Assembly (NCBI RefSeq): GCF_030913635.1
Contig: NZ_CP133188.1
Coordinates: 3,557,606-3,621,605 of the forward strand
Source of the DNA: Sedimentibacter sp. MB35-C1
GTDB lineage: Bacteria; Bacillota; Clostridia; Tissierellales; Sedimentibacteraceae
Direction of reading: 5' to 3'
DNA: 64,000 nucleotides
In this document: positions 18,249 to 27,135 of the stretch, in pieces
Numbering within the stretch: the first letter of the stretch is position 1
Layout of the letters: each line of letters begins with the position of its first letter
Program-made: the position numbers and the translations under genes
Notes under the pieces: model-generated
What the model was told of the DNA's origin: nothing
Database searches by the model: none
The model's input: only the letters and a program-made list of their open reading frames with translations

Positions 18249-18435
18249 CTCATAGCCCCTCCATATATGTGCATCCCCATAAAGATTATCATTCGTTAGA
18301 GCAGTCAGATTTTATAGTTAAATTCTTTGTCCAATAAGATGATACCTATCAATTTCGTATTATTGCTATAACGTACATTTACTAACATCTGATTATTCGC
18401 CTAATCAAAATTACTTATAGTTCATTTATGCTCTT
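18249..18435. promoter_or_regulatory. Upstream region of the sigma-helicase operon
   Basis: Contains the conserved motif CGTATTATTGCTATAACGT at 18356-18374, about 110 bp upstream of the sigma start. On the coding strand it reads TTATAGCAATAATAC, also found upstream of the HEPN-like gene and in variant form upstream of the Gabija pair. It could be a promoter element recognised by the local sigma factor, or a recombination boundary. Confidence 0.45.
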
Positions 18436-18845
18436 CGAAAATTTTACAAATTATACTATATTATAACATTATTTCTAATTTTGCTCAAATGTATTTCAGT
18501 ATATTTACTAGTATATTTAATAAAAAATAAGCACCTTAGTTTTATAATAAAATCAGCTGAATCAACACCAGATATTCTTTGAACTTTCTATAATTGCATT
18601 GGCTTTCTATCTTCCCTAAAAGATTTAATTATTTGATTAACCCTCTTATTCTAAATTGCTCCACCGACTCTTTTTTGTTATGAATAATCTGTACTTATTT
18701 AGGCATTTGTTCATCATGGTACTTTTTTATCATAATTAGAATTTATTTTTACTACAAAAAACACCTCTCGGTATTATAGCCGAGAGGTGTAAATTTTTAA
18801 CTTTATTTTAAATTTTCAAACTTTTTTCAAAAGCTACCACAAAAT
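18436..18845. repeat. Left copy of island-flanking direct repeat
   Basis: About 410 bp that recur in the same orientation at 35677-36237, from ACAAATTATACTATATTATA through the hairpin CACCTCTCGG...CCGAGAGGTG to ACCACAAAATC. The copies differ by few substitutions and by a roughly 165-bp extra segment in the right copy. No gene is contained. The hairpin at 18761-18790 has an 11-bp stem and is followed by T-rich DNA. Downstream, 18850-18880 has the GTAGCTTTAAAACAAAG motif seen also at 12105 and 30779. The 225 bp after that show nothing recognisable. Confidence 0.85.
18761..18790. terminator. Hairpin within the left flanking repeat
   Basis: ACACCTCTCGG and CCGAGAGGTGT form an 11-bp stem with an 8-nt loop, with an A tract on one side and AAATTTTT on the other. 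It may act as a bidirectional terminator. The same hairpin is at 36157-36184. Confidence 0.65.
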
Positions 18846-19105
18846 CTGTAGCTTTAAAACAAAGTTTGACTAAATACAATAATATTGCTCAATAAACAAA
18901 ACTAATTAATTGAATTTTTATGAATACATTAATACGCTCTTCTTAATTGTTTTATATAGAACAGTTTTCTTGAGAAAACATATATCAAAACTAAAGAACA
19001 GATAAAATGAACTCGAAATAAAGTTCAACTAAAAAATTTTATAAATACTGTTTTTTCAATGTATAACGCAGATTTACACGTCACAATAAAAAGTTTTTCC
19101 TATTA

Positions 19106-19528
19106 CTAAATCATAATTCTTTCACGAAGCTTTAATAGAATATAGGATTCTATTAATAATGTTATAATAAATCCAATAAACATTATCCATAAATTAAACA
19201 AGCTACTTAGCATTCCTAGACCAATAAGAGCCATTGAGTTCAACCAAAATATTATAAAATACAGAACTGAACCAAGTATTGGATTTTCACTTTTACGATA
19301 AGCCGTTCCTACAACTCCATATGTTGTATAATGCAATATAAAATTCCCTAATAAGAAATTAAATGCTATGGCAAGCCCAATTATATCTCCTGTATAATTA
19401 AATTTAGCACTTAAAACTTTTATAAATGGAATAAATGGATTTGGCAAAACAAATGCCCTTATAGTATAACTAATTAGCTTAAATATATGATAAAGCGAAG
19501 ATGAACGGTAATTTGAATTTCTACTCAT
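19106..19528 (-). CDS. Small integral membrane protein
   Basis: 140 aa with about three to four hydrophobic segments: residues 46-62 (around GDIIGLAIAFNFLLGNFIL), 86-104 (SVLYFIIFWLNSMALIGLG), and 110-132 (WIMFIGFIITLLIESYILL). The termini are polar and basic. No family is recognised. It sits downstream of the DUF4062 gene, separated by 233 bp of AT-rich DNA that shows only the possible boundary-like motif CATAAACTTAATGG (19715-19728). Confidence 0.5.
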   Translation of the reverse strand: MSRNSNYRSSSLYHIFKLISYTIRAFVLPNPFIPFIKVLSAKFNYTGDIIGLAIAFNFLLGNFILHYTTYGVVGTAYRKSENPILGSVLYFIIFWLNSMALIGLGMLSSLFNLWIMFIGFIITLLIESYILLKLRERIMI

Positions 19529-19761
19529 ATATTTACCTCAATATTTTTTTATTCTTATATTTTATCTACTTCAAGCTTAAACGAAGCGACAATGTGTTTT
19601 AGCTACATAAATTCTCATTTATAATATTTGATTAACATGAAAAATAAGAAAATTGTTTTATTGAAAAATTAAAAGTCTTTCACTAATAATAATTAAGTGA
19701 AGTTCACTCCATCATAAACTTAATGGACAGCTCAGCATCAAGTACACGTAAATATAATTAT

Positions 19762-22527
19762 TTATCCAAGCTCCACCTGTACTTCATCAACAACTTTACG
19801 TACTACATAGTTTGTATCTACCGATGCTTTTTGAATAATGTATTTTAAAGTTTCAAGATCAACATCTTTTAACCGATGAACATTTCTTAGTATTTTATTC
19901 TTTATGTATACATTATCTGTGTCCATTAGCTTAACTAATTGATTGCATACAACATTCTTATTCTCTATGTTCTTCAATAATAAAAACAGAATTTGAACCG
20001 CATTCAAACGAATATTCAAGTCGGATTCCACAGACCAATTTATTGCCTGCTGTAATATTATATGTTCTAACAAAATGTCAGATACATTGGCGTTGTCAGC
20101 TTCTAGATAATTCAAAAATGCTGTACTAGCTTTTCTATTTGATAAAATATCATCGCCAATATCTGCTAATGTATCAAGTAAACCTACTGTTATGTCTTCG
20201 CCTAAGCAATTATACAAAAGAAGTGAAGAAAATCTGAGATTTGTTTCACTTAAATTCGTCATAATAGCCTGTGCCATTTCCACTTTCTGCTTGTTCGTCA
20301 ATAATTCAATTATCTTATCTTTGTTACGCTCTTTTATGCTAGATCGAGATTTTAGCAAATAAACTAATAGTTCTATAGCATCCATTTTTGTTTCAATTAT
20401 CTGATTTTCCTTTAATAGAGTTTCAATTGAGACTTTAAACGCAGAATCAATTAATTCCTTAGAGAACTCTGCTGTACTTTGCTGTAGGATATTCTTTATA
20501 ATAATATGTGTCTGATTCCCTCGACCAAAAAATGTCCCATTTTTCCCTTGTTCTTCATTGTCTTTCTGCACTTGAGTTATATATGACTTCAGAAAGTCTG
20601 GCATATCCGTGTTCTCTTCGGCAGTTGTCTCCAATCGGTAAGTACCGTTATAAAAATCAGGCATTTCATCTGCAATTATTTTATCAAGTTCTTCTGTTAG
20701 CTCCCTATGCCTTTTCCTGAGTGTAAATAGCGATGTTTCTAGACTATGAATGTGTTTTCTTTCAACCGGATTTCGCACTATATTTATAATGGCTTCCAAT
20801 AGCTGGGTTGCATTTTCTGGAGACACTTGGTCAAGATTTACGCATTTCCGAATCAGGTTAAATATTTCATCATAAAATCGACGTTTATTATTATGAATAC
20901 ATTTACATATGATTTCAATTAATTGGTTCTGCGATATACGCAAATAACTCCCTTCAAGAGCAGGGAATATCTTGTAACCTAATACAGTTACAGAATTTTC
21001 ATCTTCAATCCATTTGGAAATAAGTTTATATAACTCAGACCAAATAAAACTAAATCTTTCGTCATCCATATAATAGCAAGTAGTTCTAAACGCATCTAGC
21101 CTGCTAATAAACCGTTGATATGCAATCGGTCTATTGTTCGAAAAAGAATAAATTTCATATGCATCATTTTCATTCATCTTACTTAACAAATCATCAAAAC
21201 ACCTAATTATTCCATCAGTTTCTTTTTGATTGCCAAATATAATTGTAGATTTTAGCAGAAGTTTTTTTATGCTCCAATTTGAATACCTGGTTGCACAATA
21301 AAAGGAAATAAGTTTTATACGTTCGTATAGTAACCCTAAATGAGTAAGTGAGCCATTATACATCGCTAATACATAAATGCCTGTAAGTGATTTAATATGT
21401 GTGCCTAGCCCGTGACCGTAAGTAACAGTGCCAGGAGTTTCAGTTTTATATTTAATATCCTGTTGAATGATACCTTCATAATAATTACTGCCTAGCCTGT
21501 CCAATAATGGGTAATAAAGCATAGATTGACTGTTATCCAGTTCGTTTTGATATTTCGGTTTTGGCGAGTAAGTATTTCGGCTTTCCTGTAAGAACATATC
21601 TTGATTCCGCAAATCAATGAGTATATCTTTTATAAGCCATTCAGATAAGCAATTTTGCTTTGCTATTTGCAATGCTTCATCTAGTTTGTTTATACAAGCT
21701 TCTTGATTTCCGGAATAATATTCCTTGATGGCCTCGTACCGCTTTTTTGTTACAGTAAAATGCTTCGAAGTTTGATGTTTCTCAATTTCTAATAATAATG
21801 AACTCAAGTTATATTCATTGACGGTAGCACCTTCAAATAAAACGGGGAGAAAAGCAACACATAATTTATCCATATTCCCTGTGTTTTCCACCTCATCATA
21901 TGAATACTCCAAAATCATTTCTGTAAAATATTTAATACAACAGTCCATATTTGCAAACACATTTTTTCGTGCAATACTGTCTGAATAAAGAGACGTTTCA
22001 ATATCTGAAATGTCAGCAGATTGTTCTGTCAATGACTTTTCACGCCATATTAAGCGTCCTTTACAGTATTGCTTATATATTATTATTAAATCGTTAATTA
22101 AATCCATTGCACCGCTTTTGATAAGGTCTTTAAAATCATGTATGGTTTCACTTTTTGCGTATTTTGCGCCCTTCAAGCTTTTTTGCAGTGGCGTTTCTGC
22201 TTTTGAAAATTGGTCACAAAAATAGAAAAGTGATTTGATACCATGCTTTTTAGCTGTATCAATTTCCTTTTGAACTCCTGTTGGAACACCATCGTTATTA
22301 TCGATCAGAAATATACATACATCGCAATCTTCTAATGCACATGTATAGTGCTGTCCCGCCGAAGTCGTGGAAGCTCCTTCGGATTCAAAAACATAAGCTT
22401 TTGCAAAACCAGTTGATTCAATTAATACTTTAAGTGCTTCACGCACGAAATTATATTTTTGTTTTTCAGGCTCATTACCACATGCAGAGCTTATAAATAT
22501 TTGTATTTTTTGCTCAGATGTAAACAT
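19762..22527 (-). CDS. DUF4062 (TIR-like) protein with long helical repeat C-terminus
   Basis: 921 aa from the ATG at 22527, chosen because GGGGAGG lies 6 nt upstream; the frame is open 15 nt further. Residues 1-150 match the DUF4062 pattern of the TIR/STIR-related fold: KIQIFISSACGNE at the start, a central ALEDCDVCIFLIDNNDGVP, then GVQKEIDTAKKHGIKSLFYF. The remaining 750 residues are alpha-helical and HEAT/TPR-like near the end, with repeated leucine-rich helices. Such architecture (signalling or enzymatic N-terminus plus sensing repeats) is common in anti-phage proteins. It follows the Gabija-type pair by about 200 bp on the same strand. NADase or other activity is not demonstrable here. 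Confidence 0.6.
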   Translation of the reverse strand: MFTSEQKIQIFISSACGNEPEKQKYNFVREALKVLIESTGFAKAYVFESEGASTTSAGQHYTCALEDCDVCIFLIDNNDGVPTGVQKEIDTAKKHGIKSLFYFCDQFSKAETPLQKSLKGAKYAKSETIHDFKDLIKSGAMDLINDLIIIYKQYCKGRLIWREKSLTEQSADISDIETSLYSDSIARKNVFANMDCCIKYFTEMILEYSYDEVENTGNMDKLCVAFLPVLFEGATVNEYNLSSLLLEIEKHQTSKHFTVTKKRYEAIKEYYSGNQEACINKLDEALQIAKQNCLSEWLIKDILIDLRNQDMFLQESRNTYSPKPKYQNELDNSQSMLYYPLLDRLGSNYYEGIIQQDIKYKTETPGTVTYGHGLGTHIKSLTGIYVLAMYNGSLTHLGLLYERIKLISFYCATRYSNWSIKKLLLKSTIIFGNQKETDGIIRCFDDLLSKMNENDAYEIYSFSNNRPIAYQRFISRLDAFRTTCYYMDDERFSFIWSELYKLISKWIEDENSVTVLGYKIFPALEGSYLRISQNQLIEIICKCIHNNKRRFYDEIFNLIRKCVNLDQVSPENATQLLEAIINIVRNPVERKHIHSLETSLFTLRKRHRELTEELDKIIADEMPDFYNGTYRLETTAEENTDMPDFLKSYITQVQKDNEEQGKNGTFFGRGNQTHIIIKNILQQSTAEFSKELIDSAFKVSIETLLKENQIIETKMDAIELLVYLLKSRSSIKERNKDKIIELLTNKQKVEMAQAIMTNLSETNLRFSSLLLYNCLGEDITVGLLDTLADIGDDILSNRKASTAFLNYLEADNANVSDILLEHIILQQAINWSVESDLNIRLNAVQILFLLLKNIENKNVVCNQLVKLMDTDNVYIKNKILRNVHRLKDVDLETLKYIIQKASVDTNYVVRKVVDEVQVELG

Positions 22528-22625
22528 AGTACACCTCCCCAAATTTATTTTAACAAACGTGTGATTTCATCAAATTCATCGCCCACCTTGAAATTGGCTT
22601 ATTACTACCACCCGCTGAAAATGTC

Positions 22626-22676
22626 CTAGATATCAGGGGCAAGATAAATTGGTTCATCACGTAATTGCTTTGGCAT
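22626..22676 (-). pseudogene. Tiny N-terminal gene remnant
   Basis: AAGGAG followed by an ATG at 22676 starts MPKQLRDEPIYLAPDI and stops. A good ribosome binding site with only 16 codons suggests the first codons of a larger gene cut off by deletion. The DNA up to 22528 has no further frame. Confidence 0.3.
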
Positions 22677-22700
22677 AATTATTTCTCCTTATTTGATCTA

Positions 22701-22720
22701 CTTATTATAAACATAATGAG
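22701..22720. repeat. Module-end motif downstream of the Gabija-type pair
   Basis: CTTATTATAAACATAATGAG ends 4 bp from the helicase stop codon at 22724. It shares the 15-bp core ATTATAAACATAATG with 12346-12365 and a variant of it with 27103-27122. Confidence 0.5.
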
Positions 22721-22723
22721 AAA

Positions 22724-24484
22724 CTATTCAAATACATCCTCCCAATCATAATCTTCTGTTGATAGTCCTTTTAAATTAAGTAGACAGCTAGTTTGTTTTG
22801 TATGATTCCAATGATTTATTCCCGTATTTACTGTCATAAAAACGTCTTTCTTCGCTCTCGTAACTGCGACATACAAAACACTTATTTCTTCTTTAAATGC
22901 TTTTTCCATTGTTTCTTCGTACAAAAATTCACAATAATCAAATCCACTGTTGCAACTATAAACATTTCGGCATGGTCTACATACATAAGAACTAGGAAAT
23001 GCAAAACCATTTAATTTTGGAATAATAACATATTCCCATTCAAGCCCTTTTGCTGAATGTATTGATGTCAATACTACAGATTCATCTATAAACTCCATCA
23101 TATGCTTTAATCCGTTATTGCCAAGTGTGAAATCGATATTGTCGTATTTATCTTTTGAAGTTCCTTCCCAGTTTCTAGATTCATTGAAAAGCACCTCTAA
23201 TAATTTGTACATTGCGTCAAAAATAAATTTCTTATCGTTTTGCTGGTATATCTCATGCTCTCTACTTTTTACAGCATCAAGACATTTTTGCAAATCTCTT
23301 TGAACGGCTCTTCCTGATGTTGTATTATGGAATTCTTCAATTGCTATACTATAAAATTTTAAATATTCAGGATCTGTCTCTCTAAACAATGCATTAAAAT
23401 ACTTAATTCCTTTTTGATCTAGTTTTGTAACAATTGAATTTCCTTGCCAACCAGCGCGAACCAATACTGCCACTTTATCATCTAAATTAGAAATCATCCT
23501 GTTAATTCCTTCAACAATGAATTCATCTTCCTCTTCGTCACTATCTAAATTTTTCAAAAGAACCGACGCTTTTAATTTAGATGGACCATAATTTTCAGAA
23601 TAATCTCTAATAAGACTGTCCAGATTTTTCATTCTTTCATTATTTCTAAATCTGTAATTACTATGAAATTCTATCTCTACGGCAGGATAGGACTTTATAA
23701 ACATACTGAAAATTCCATTAATAGCTCCTAAAAAACCATATATTTTTTGAACATCATCTCCTAAAAAAACAACAATATTATCACCAATCAATTTCTTAAT
23801 AAGTAAATATCCAAGAAGGTTTGTGTCTTGGAACTCATCGACAATAATCATCTGATAATATTCTTTATAGAAGGACGAAACTTGCCGCTTACAAAGTAGT
23901 TTTATAGCCGATACCAAAATTCCATTATATGTTATAACATGGTTTGTGATTAATTTTTTGTTTAGTATATCCCAATAATCATCTAAAGCATTCATTAGAT
24001 TATCTTTATTAGACTTTTTAACAGCATCATCTAAAGCCTTTAATTTATCACTGTCAGAACCAATAATAAAAGCATCGAGCACGTGGCTACTATCATCTAC
24101 GACTTTAAATTCAAACAAATTCGAGAACTCTGGATTAAGAGAATATCCATGCTTAAAAAGTAATCTCATAGCAAAGTTATGATAATTAGCAATATCTACT
24201 TTAGATATGTATTTTTCTGTATTCTCAACAAAATCAGGCAATAATGTCTTAAGTGAATCTTTTATTTTCATTGCTGCATTAACGCTAAAGGTCATAGCGA
24301 GTACTTTCTTATTAGCGGGTATATGTCCAGTACTTAATTCTCTTGCAATTTTACTTACCATAGCTGTTGTTTTACCACATCCAGCTGGAGCTGTTACAAT
24401 TATCTTTTTATCATCTGAAAAGATAAATTCTAGTTGGTCTTCATCACCAGAATGTTTTTCTCTTATTATCTCTTCTAATGTCAT
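22724..24484 (-). CDS. UvrD-like superfamily 1 helicase (Gabija GajB-like)
   Basis: 586 aa. Walker A TAPAGCGKTTA (31-41), motif II IIVDEFQDT (215-221), motif III GDDVQKIYGFLGA (242-254), motif V HSAKGLEWEYVI, motif VI LYVAVTRAKKDV. In the Gabija system a helicase-like GajB binds the GajA nuclease and is activated by DNA ends; together they degrade phage DNA. The ATG overlaps the stop of the upstream OLD gene by 4 bp (ATGA), the usual gajAB arrangement. It is somewhat longer than the roughly 500-aa GajB of Bacillus. A pair of Cys residues around 510-520 (CRPCRNVYSCNSGFDYC) may bind metal, which is unusual. Confidence 0.8.
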   Translation of the reverse strand: MTLEEIIREKHSGDEDQLEFIFSDDKKIIVTAPAGCGKTTAMVSKIARELSTGHIPANKKVLAMTFSVNAAMKIKDSLKTLLPDFVENTEKYISKVDIANYHNFAMRLLFKHGYSLNPEFSNLFEFKVVDDSSHVLDAFIIGSDSDKLKALDDAVKKSNKDNLMNALDDYWDILNKKLITNHVITYNGILVSAIKLLCKRQVSSFYKEYYQMIIVDEFQDTNLLGYLLIKKLIGDNIVVFLGDDVQKIYGFLGAINGIFSMFIKSYPAVEIEFHSNYRFRNNERMKNLDSLIRDYSENYGPSKLKASVLLKNLDSDEEEDEFIVEGINRMISNLDDKVAVLVRAGWQGNSIVTKLDQKGIKYFNALFRETDPEYLKFYSIAIEEFHNTTSGRAVQRDLQKCLDAVKSREHEIYQQNDKKFIFDAMYKLLEVLFNESRNWEGTSKDKYDNIDFTLGNNGLKHMMEFIDESVVLTSIHSAKGLEWEYVIIPKLNGFAFPSSYVCRPCRNVYSCNSGFDYCEFLYEETMEKAFKEEISVLYVAVTRAKKDVFMTVNTGINHWNHTKQTSCLLNLKGLSTEDYDWEDVFE

Positions 24485-26208
24485 TTTTTTACCTCTCTTG
24501 CAAGTTTCTTAATGATTCTTTCAAAGGCTGGTGGAATAACTGTAACATATTCCGCAAGTAATGCAGATTTAGATGCATTTTTAGTATCTCTCAATACATT
24601 TAATTCATTAGCTTTTTTATCCGACATTATTTGTTTTTGTAATGTCTTGTCTATAACTATGCTGTTAGGATCTGCTCGGTATGCTGAAACATTCAGTGAC
24701 AATCCATATGGTCTTAAAATACCCACAAAAGCACCTATTTTTCCGACACAATTATTGTATTTCATATAATCAAGAAGGGTAAAATTATCATAGATATCTT
24801 CTTCAAAATCTTTTCCTTTTGTAAATGAAACGTCAGGTATATGATCATATTTCGCCTTTTTATCCCGATCGATCATTGCAATGGATTTTATATGAAATTC
24901 TTGATAAAGTTTCATACAGTTTTCAACACTATCCGCTCCATCCAGCTTTACAACACCTATGCCTAATTCATCAAAATCAAGATTCATCCTTCTTGCAAAA
25001 ACTGGCATAGCACCATTTTCAGTATCCCCTTCTACAAAAAGAATGCATTTACTAAACATAGCTTCTTTTAAATACAAAAAGCTACGGAGTAAGTGCTTAT
25101 ACAACGTATCATCCAGTGTCATTCCACTTCCAGATACTATTTCTATATTACTTGTTGCTGCATTTGAAGGTCTGTAAATTCTAATAAATTGCTTATAATC
25201 ATTCAACAAAATATTTGGTGAATGCGTTGCAATAAATATCTGTCCAATAAGACCATCAATATCAAATAGGGACTTTAATAATTCAATAAAAACTAAATTC
25301 TCATTCTTCATAAGAGCTTCGATTTTCTTAATCAAGCTTCTCTGTCTGTATGGATGCTGATGTACTTCTGGCTCATCTAACACTAAAAATAATGGAAACA
25401 GTTTCTTTCCGTTTTTATTGATTAAACGTTCTTCGAAATCTTCTAGTTTTCTTGTCGTCCTTGTATTGTATATAATTTCAATAATCTGTAACAGAATATT
25501 AAAAGCATATTGGATTCCTTCGCCGAGCGATCCCAGTTCTCGCCCATTTTCATCTCCCAATCCAAGCATTCTACATACTATTTTATCAGTTTCTGTATAA
25601 AGATAAGCGCTTACTGTATCTCCTGTGATTGAATTTAAACTATTAATCTGCTTATTAATTTCTTTTACAATACTTTTTAATTTTGTTGTCTTAAGGATAT
25701 CCTTTTCTTTTATTCCAAATAATTCCAAGCTGTGCTGAATAAGATAATTCAATACCTTTCCTGATCCACTGGTTTTTCTAAAATCAACTTCCTTAGACGG
25801 CATACGCTGTGCGTAATAATAAAGAATATTCATTTTTTTAATTACGGCAGCACTAATCTTCGTCTTATTTGGTGTGTCGTGAAAATAATTAATTCTTTCA
25901 TCTACAGAATCTTGTAATGCAATTAGAGTAATTGAGTTACTGTTATCAACGTCAAAGTTATCTTCGAAGAAACCAACTTCATCAGCTGAATAATTTACTG
26001 TCATTTTTATCTGGATTGGTTGCAAAACATCCGTGAAATCTGATTCTCCAAACTTTCCAATTCCTAAAAATATACTCATAAGCTCCAACACATTCGTTTT
26101 TCCAATATTATTTTCTCCTATAAGAAAATTCATTGTTTCATTAAACTTGATTATTTTTCCCGATAGATTTCTGTAATTTAAAATTTCCTTTATCTCGCTT
26201 ACATACAT
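24481..26208 (-). CDS. OLD-family ATPase/TOPRIM nuclease (Gabija GajA-like)
   Basis: 575 aa, matching the size of GajA. N-terminal ABC-type ATPase: Walker A GENNIGKTNV (31-40), signature-like LGSLGEGIQYAF near 226-236, Walker B LVLDEPEVHQHP (275-286) and the H-loop ATHSPNILL (327-335). C-terminal TOPRIM: FVEGDTE (391-397) with catalytic Glu393, and IDRDKK with Asp447/Asp449. A class 2 OLD protein directly followed by a UvrD-like helicase is the definition of Gabija. It probably nicks DNA when nucleotide pools fall, as shown for GajA. It is the first gene of its operon, with the conserved motif at 26261-26277 about 55 bp upstream. Confidence 0.85.
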   Translation of the reverse strand: MYVSEIKEILNYRNLSGKIIKFNETMNFLIGENNIGKTNVLELMSIFLGIGKFGESDFTDVLQPIQIKMTVNYSADEVGFFEDNFDVDNSNSITLIALQDSVDERINYFHDTPNKTKISAAVIKKMNILYYYAQRMPSKEVDFRKTSGSGKVLNYLIQHSLELFGIKEKDILKTTKLKSIVKEINKQINSLNSITGDTVSAYLYTETDKIVCRMLGLGDENGRELGSLGEGIQYAFNILLQIIEIIYNTRTTRKLEDFEERLINKNGKKLFPLFLVLDEPEVHQHPYRQRSLIKKIEALMKNENLVFIELLKSLFDIDGLIGQIFIATHSPNILLNDYKQFIRIYRPSNAATSNIEIVSGSGMTLDDTLYKHLLRSFLYLKEAMFSKCILFVEGDTENGAMPVFARRMNLDFDELGIGVVKLDGADSVENCMKLYQEFHIKSIAMIDRDKKAKYDHIPDVSFTKGKDFEEDIYDNFTLLDYMKYNNCVGKIGAFVGILRPYGLSLNVSAYRADPNSIVIDKTLQKQIMSDKKANELNVLRDTKNASKSALLAEYVTVIPPAFERIIKKLAREVKK

Positions 26209-26260
26209 TATTATGCCTCACTTTTATACTATCTTTATTTAATCTTTATAATCAACTTCT

Positions 26261-26277
26261 CATTATTGCTATTATAC
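26261..26277. repeat. Module-start motif upstream of the Gabija-type operon
   Basis: CATTATTGCTATTATAC. On the coding strand this reads GTATAATAGCAATAATG. It shares AGCAATAAT with the motifs upstream of the HEPN-like gene and the sigma-helicase operon, and shares TTTGTATAAT with the HEPN-like upstream region. TATAAT could also be a -10 box. Confidence 0.45.
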
Positions 26278-26343
26278 AAAATTTAAGTTTTGCATAAATA
26301 TTTAATCATTCGTAACAATTTTAATAAAAGGAGTTCCATCAAT

Positions 26344-27078
26344 ATGCAATCTAATAAAACTTGTACTTTTATCTCTTATTGCCAGACCGATTTAAATTCT
26401 TCCGCAGGAACCAGGGCTAGAAAAATAGTATCCATAAGACAATTTTGGAAATACCTAAATTCAAAAGCTCATTTACTAGATGGCAATATAGCAGAAGAAC
26501 TTGAAACCCCTAAACTTCCTAAACGAATTCCAAAATATCTAACACTAGAAGAATCTGTTCGTTTACTTATAGAATGTAAATCTATTCCTCGTGACAATTG
26601 TATTATTACTATTTTTCTAAATTGTGCTCTTCGTTTATCCGAACTTGCTAATCTAAATATTAACCAAGTTAATGCAAATATTCTTTCAGTAATTGGTAAA
26701 GGCAATAAAAAACGTAAAATATTTTTGACACCTGCAGAACAAAAGTCTTTAGCTACTTGGCTTTAAATTCGAAACAACATGGATGTGCCAACTAATGCGC
26801 TTTTCATATCCAGAAATAAAAAACGCCTAACTACACGATACATTCAAAATACCATAAAAAAACATGTTATCAAAGTTGGATTAAATTCTGAAAATATTTC
26901 TACCCATAAATTACGACATACATCTGCAACTTTAATGTACAAATATAGACATGTCGATATCCGTTCTCTACAACAAATTCTTGGTCATGAAAGTATTGCC
27001 ACAACAGAAATATATGTTGATGATTCATTATTGCAATCTGCTGTGAATTCCAATCCACTTGCTTTAATGTTTAATTAG
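26344..27078 (+). pseudogene. Tyrosine recombinase interrupted by a stop codon
   Basis: The only plus-strand gene in the island. AAGGAG precedes the ATG at 26344. The protein matches XerC/XerD-type integrases: part of the N-terminal core-binding domain (FISYCQTDLNSSAGTRARKI), then the catalytic domain with ALRLSEL (Arg), KGNKKRK (Lys), HKLRHT (His, Arg), LGHESI (His) and TEIYV (Tyr nucleophile). A TAA at 26764-26766, in the same frame as the following 26779-27078 part, splits it, and about 50 N-terminal residues are absent. Every catalytic residue is preserved, so inactivation appears recent or readthrough is possible. Confidence 0.8.
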
Positions 27079-27102
27079 CCTTATGACAAGCGCAAAGCTT
27101 GC

Positions 27103-27122
27103 CATATTCTAAACATAATGGG
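27103..27122. repeat. Module-end motif beside the recombinase
   Basis: CATATTCTAAACATAATGGG, immediately downstream of the convergent 27136-28032 gene and just behind the recombinase. It is a one-to-two base variant of ATTATAAACATAATG. Confidence 0.45.
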
Positions 27123-27135
27123 AAATCAGAAATCT

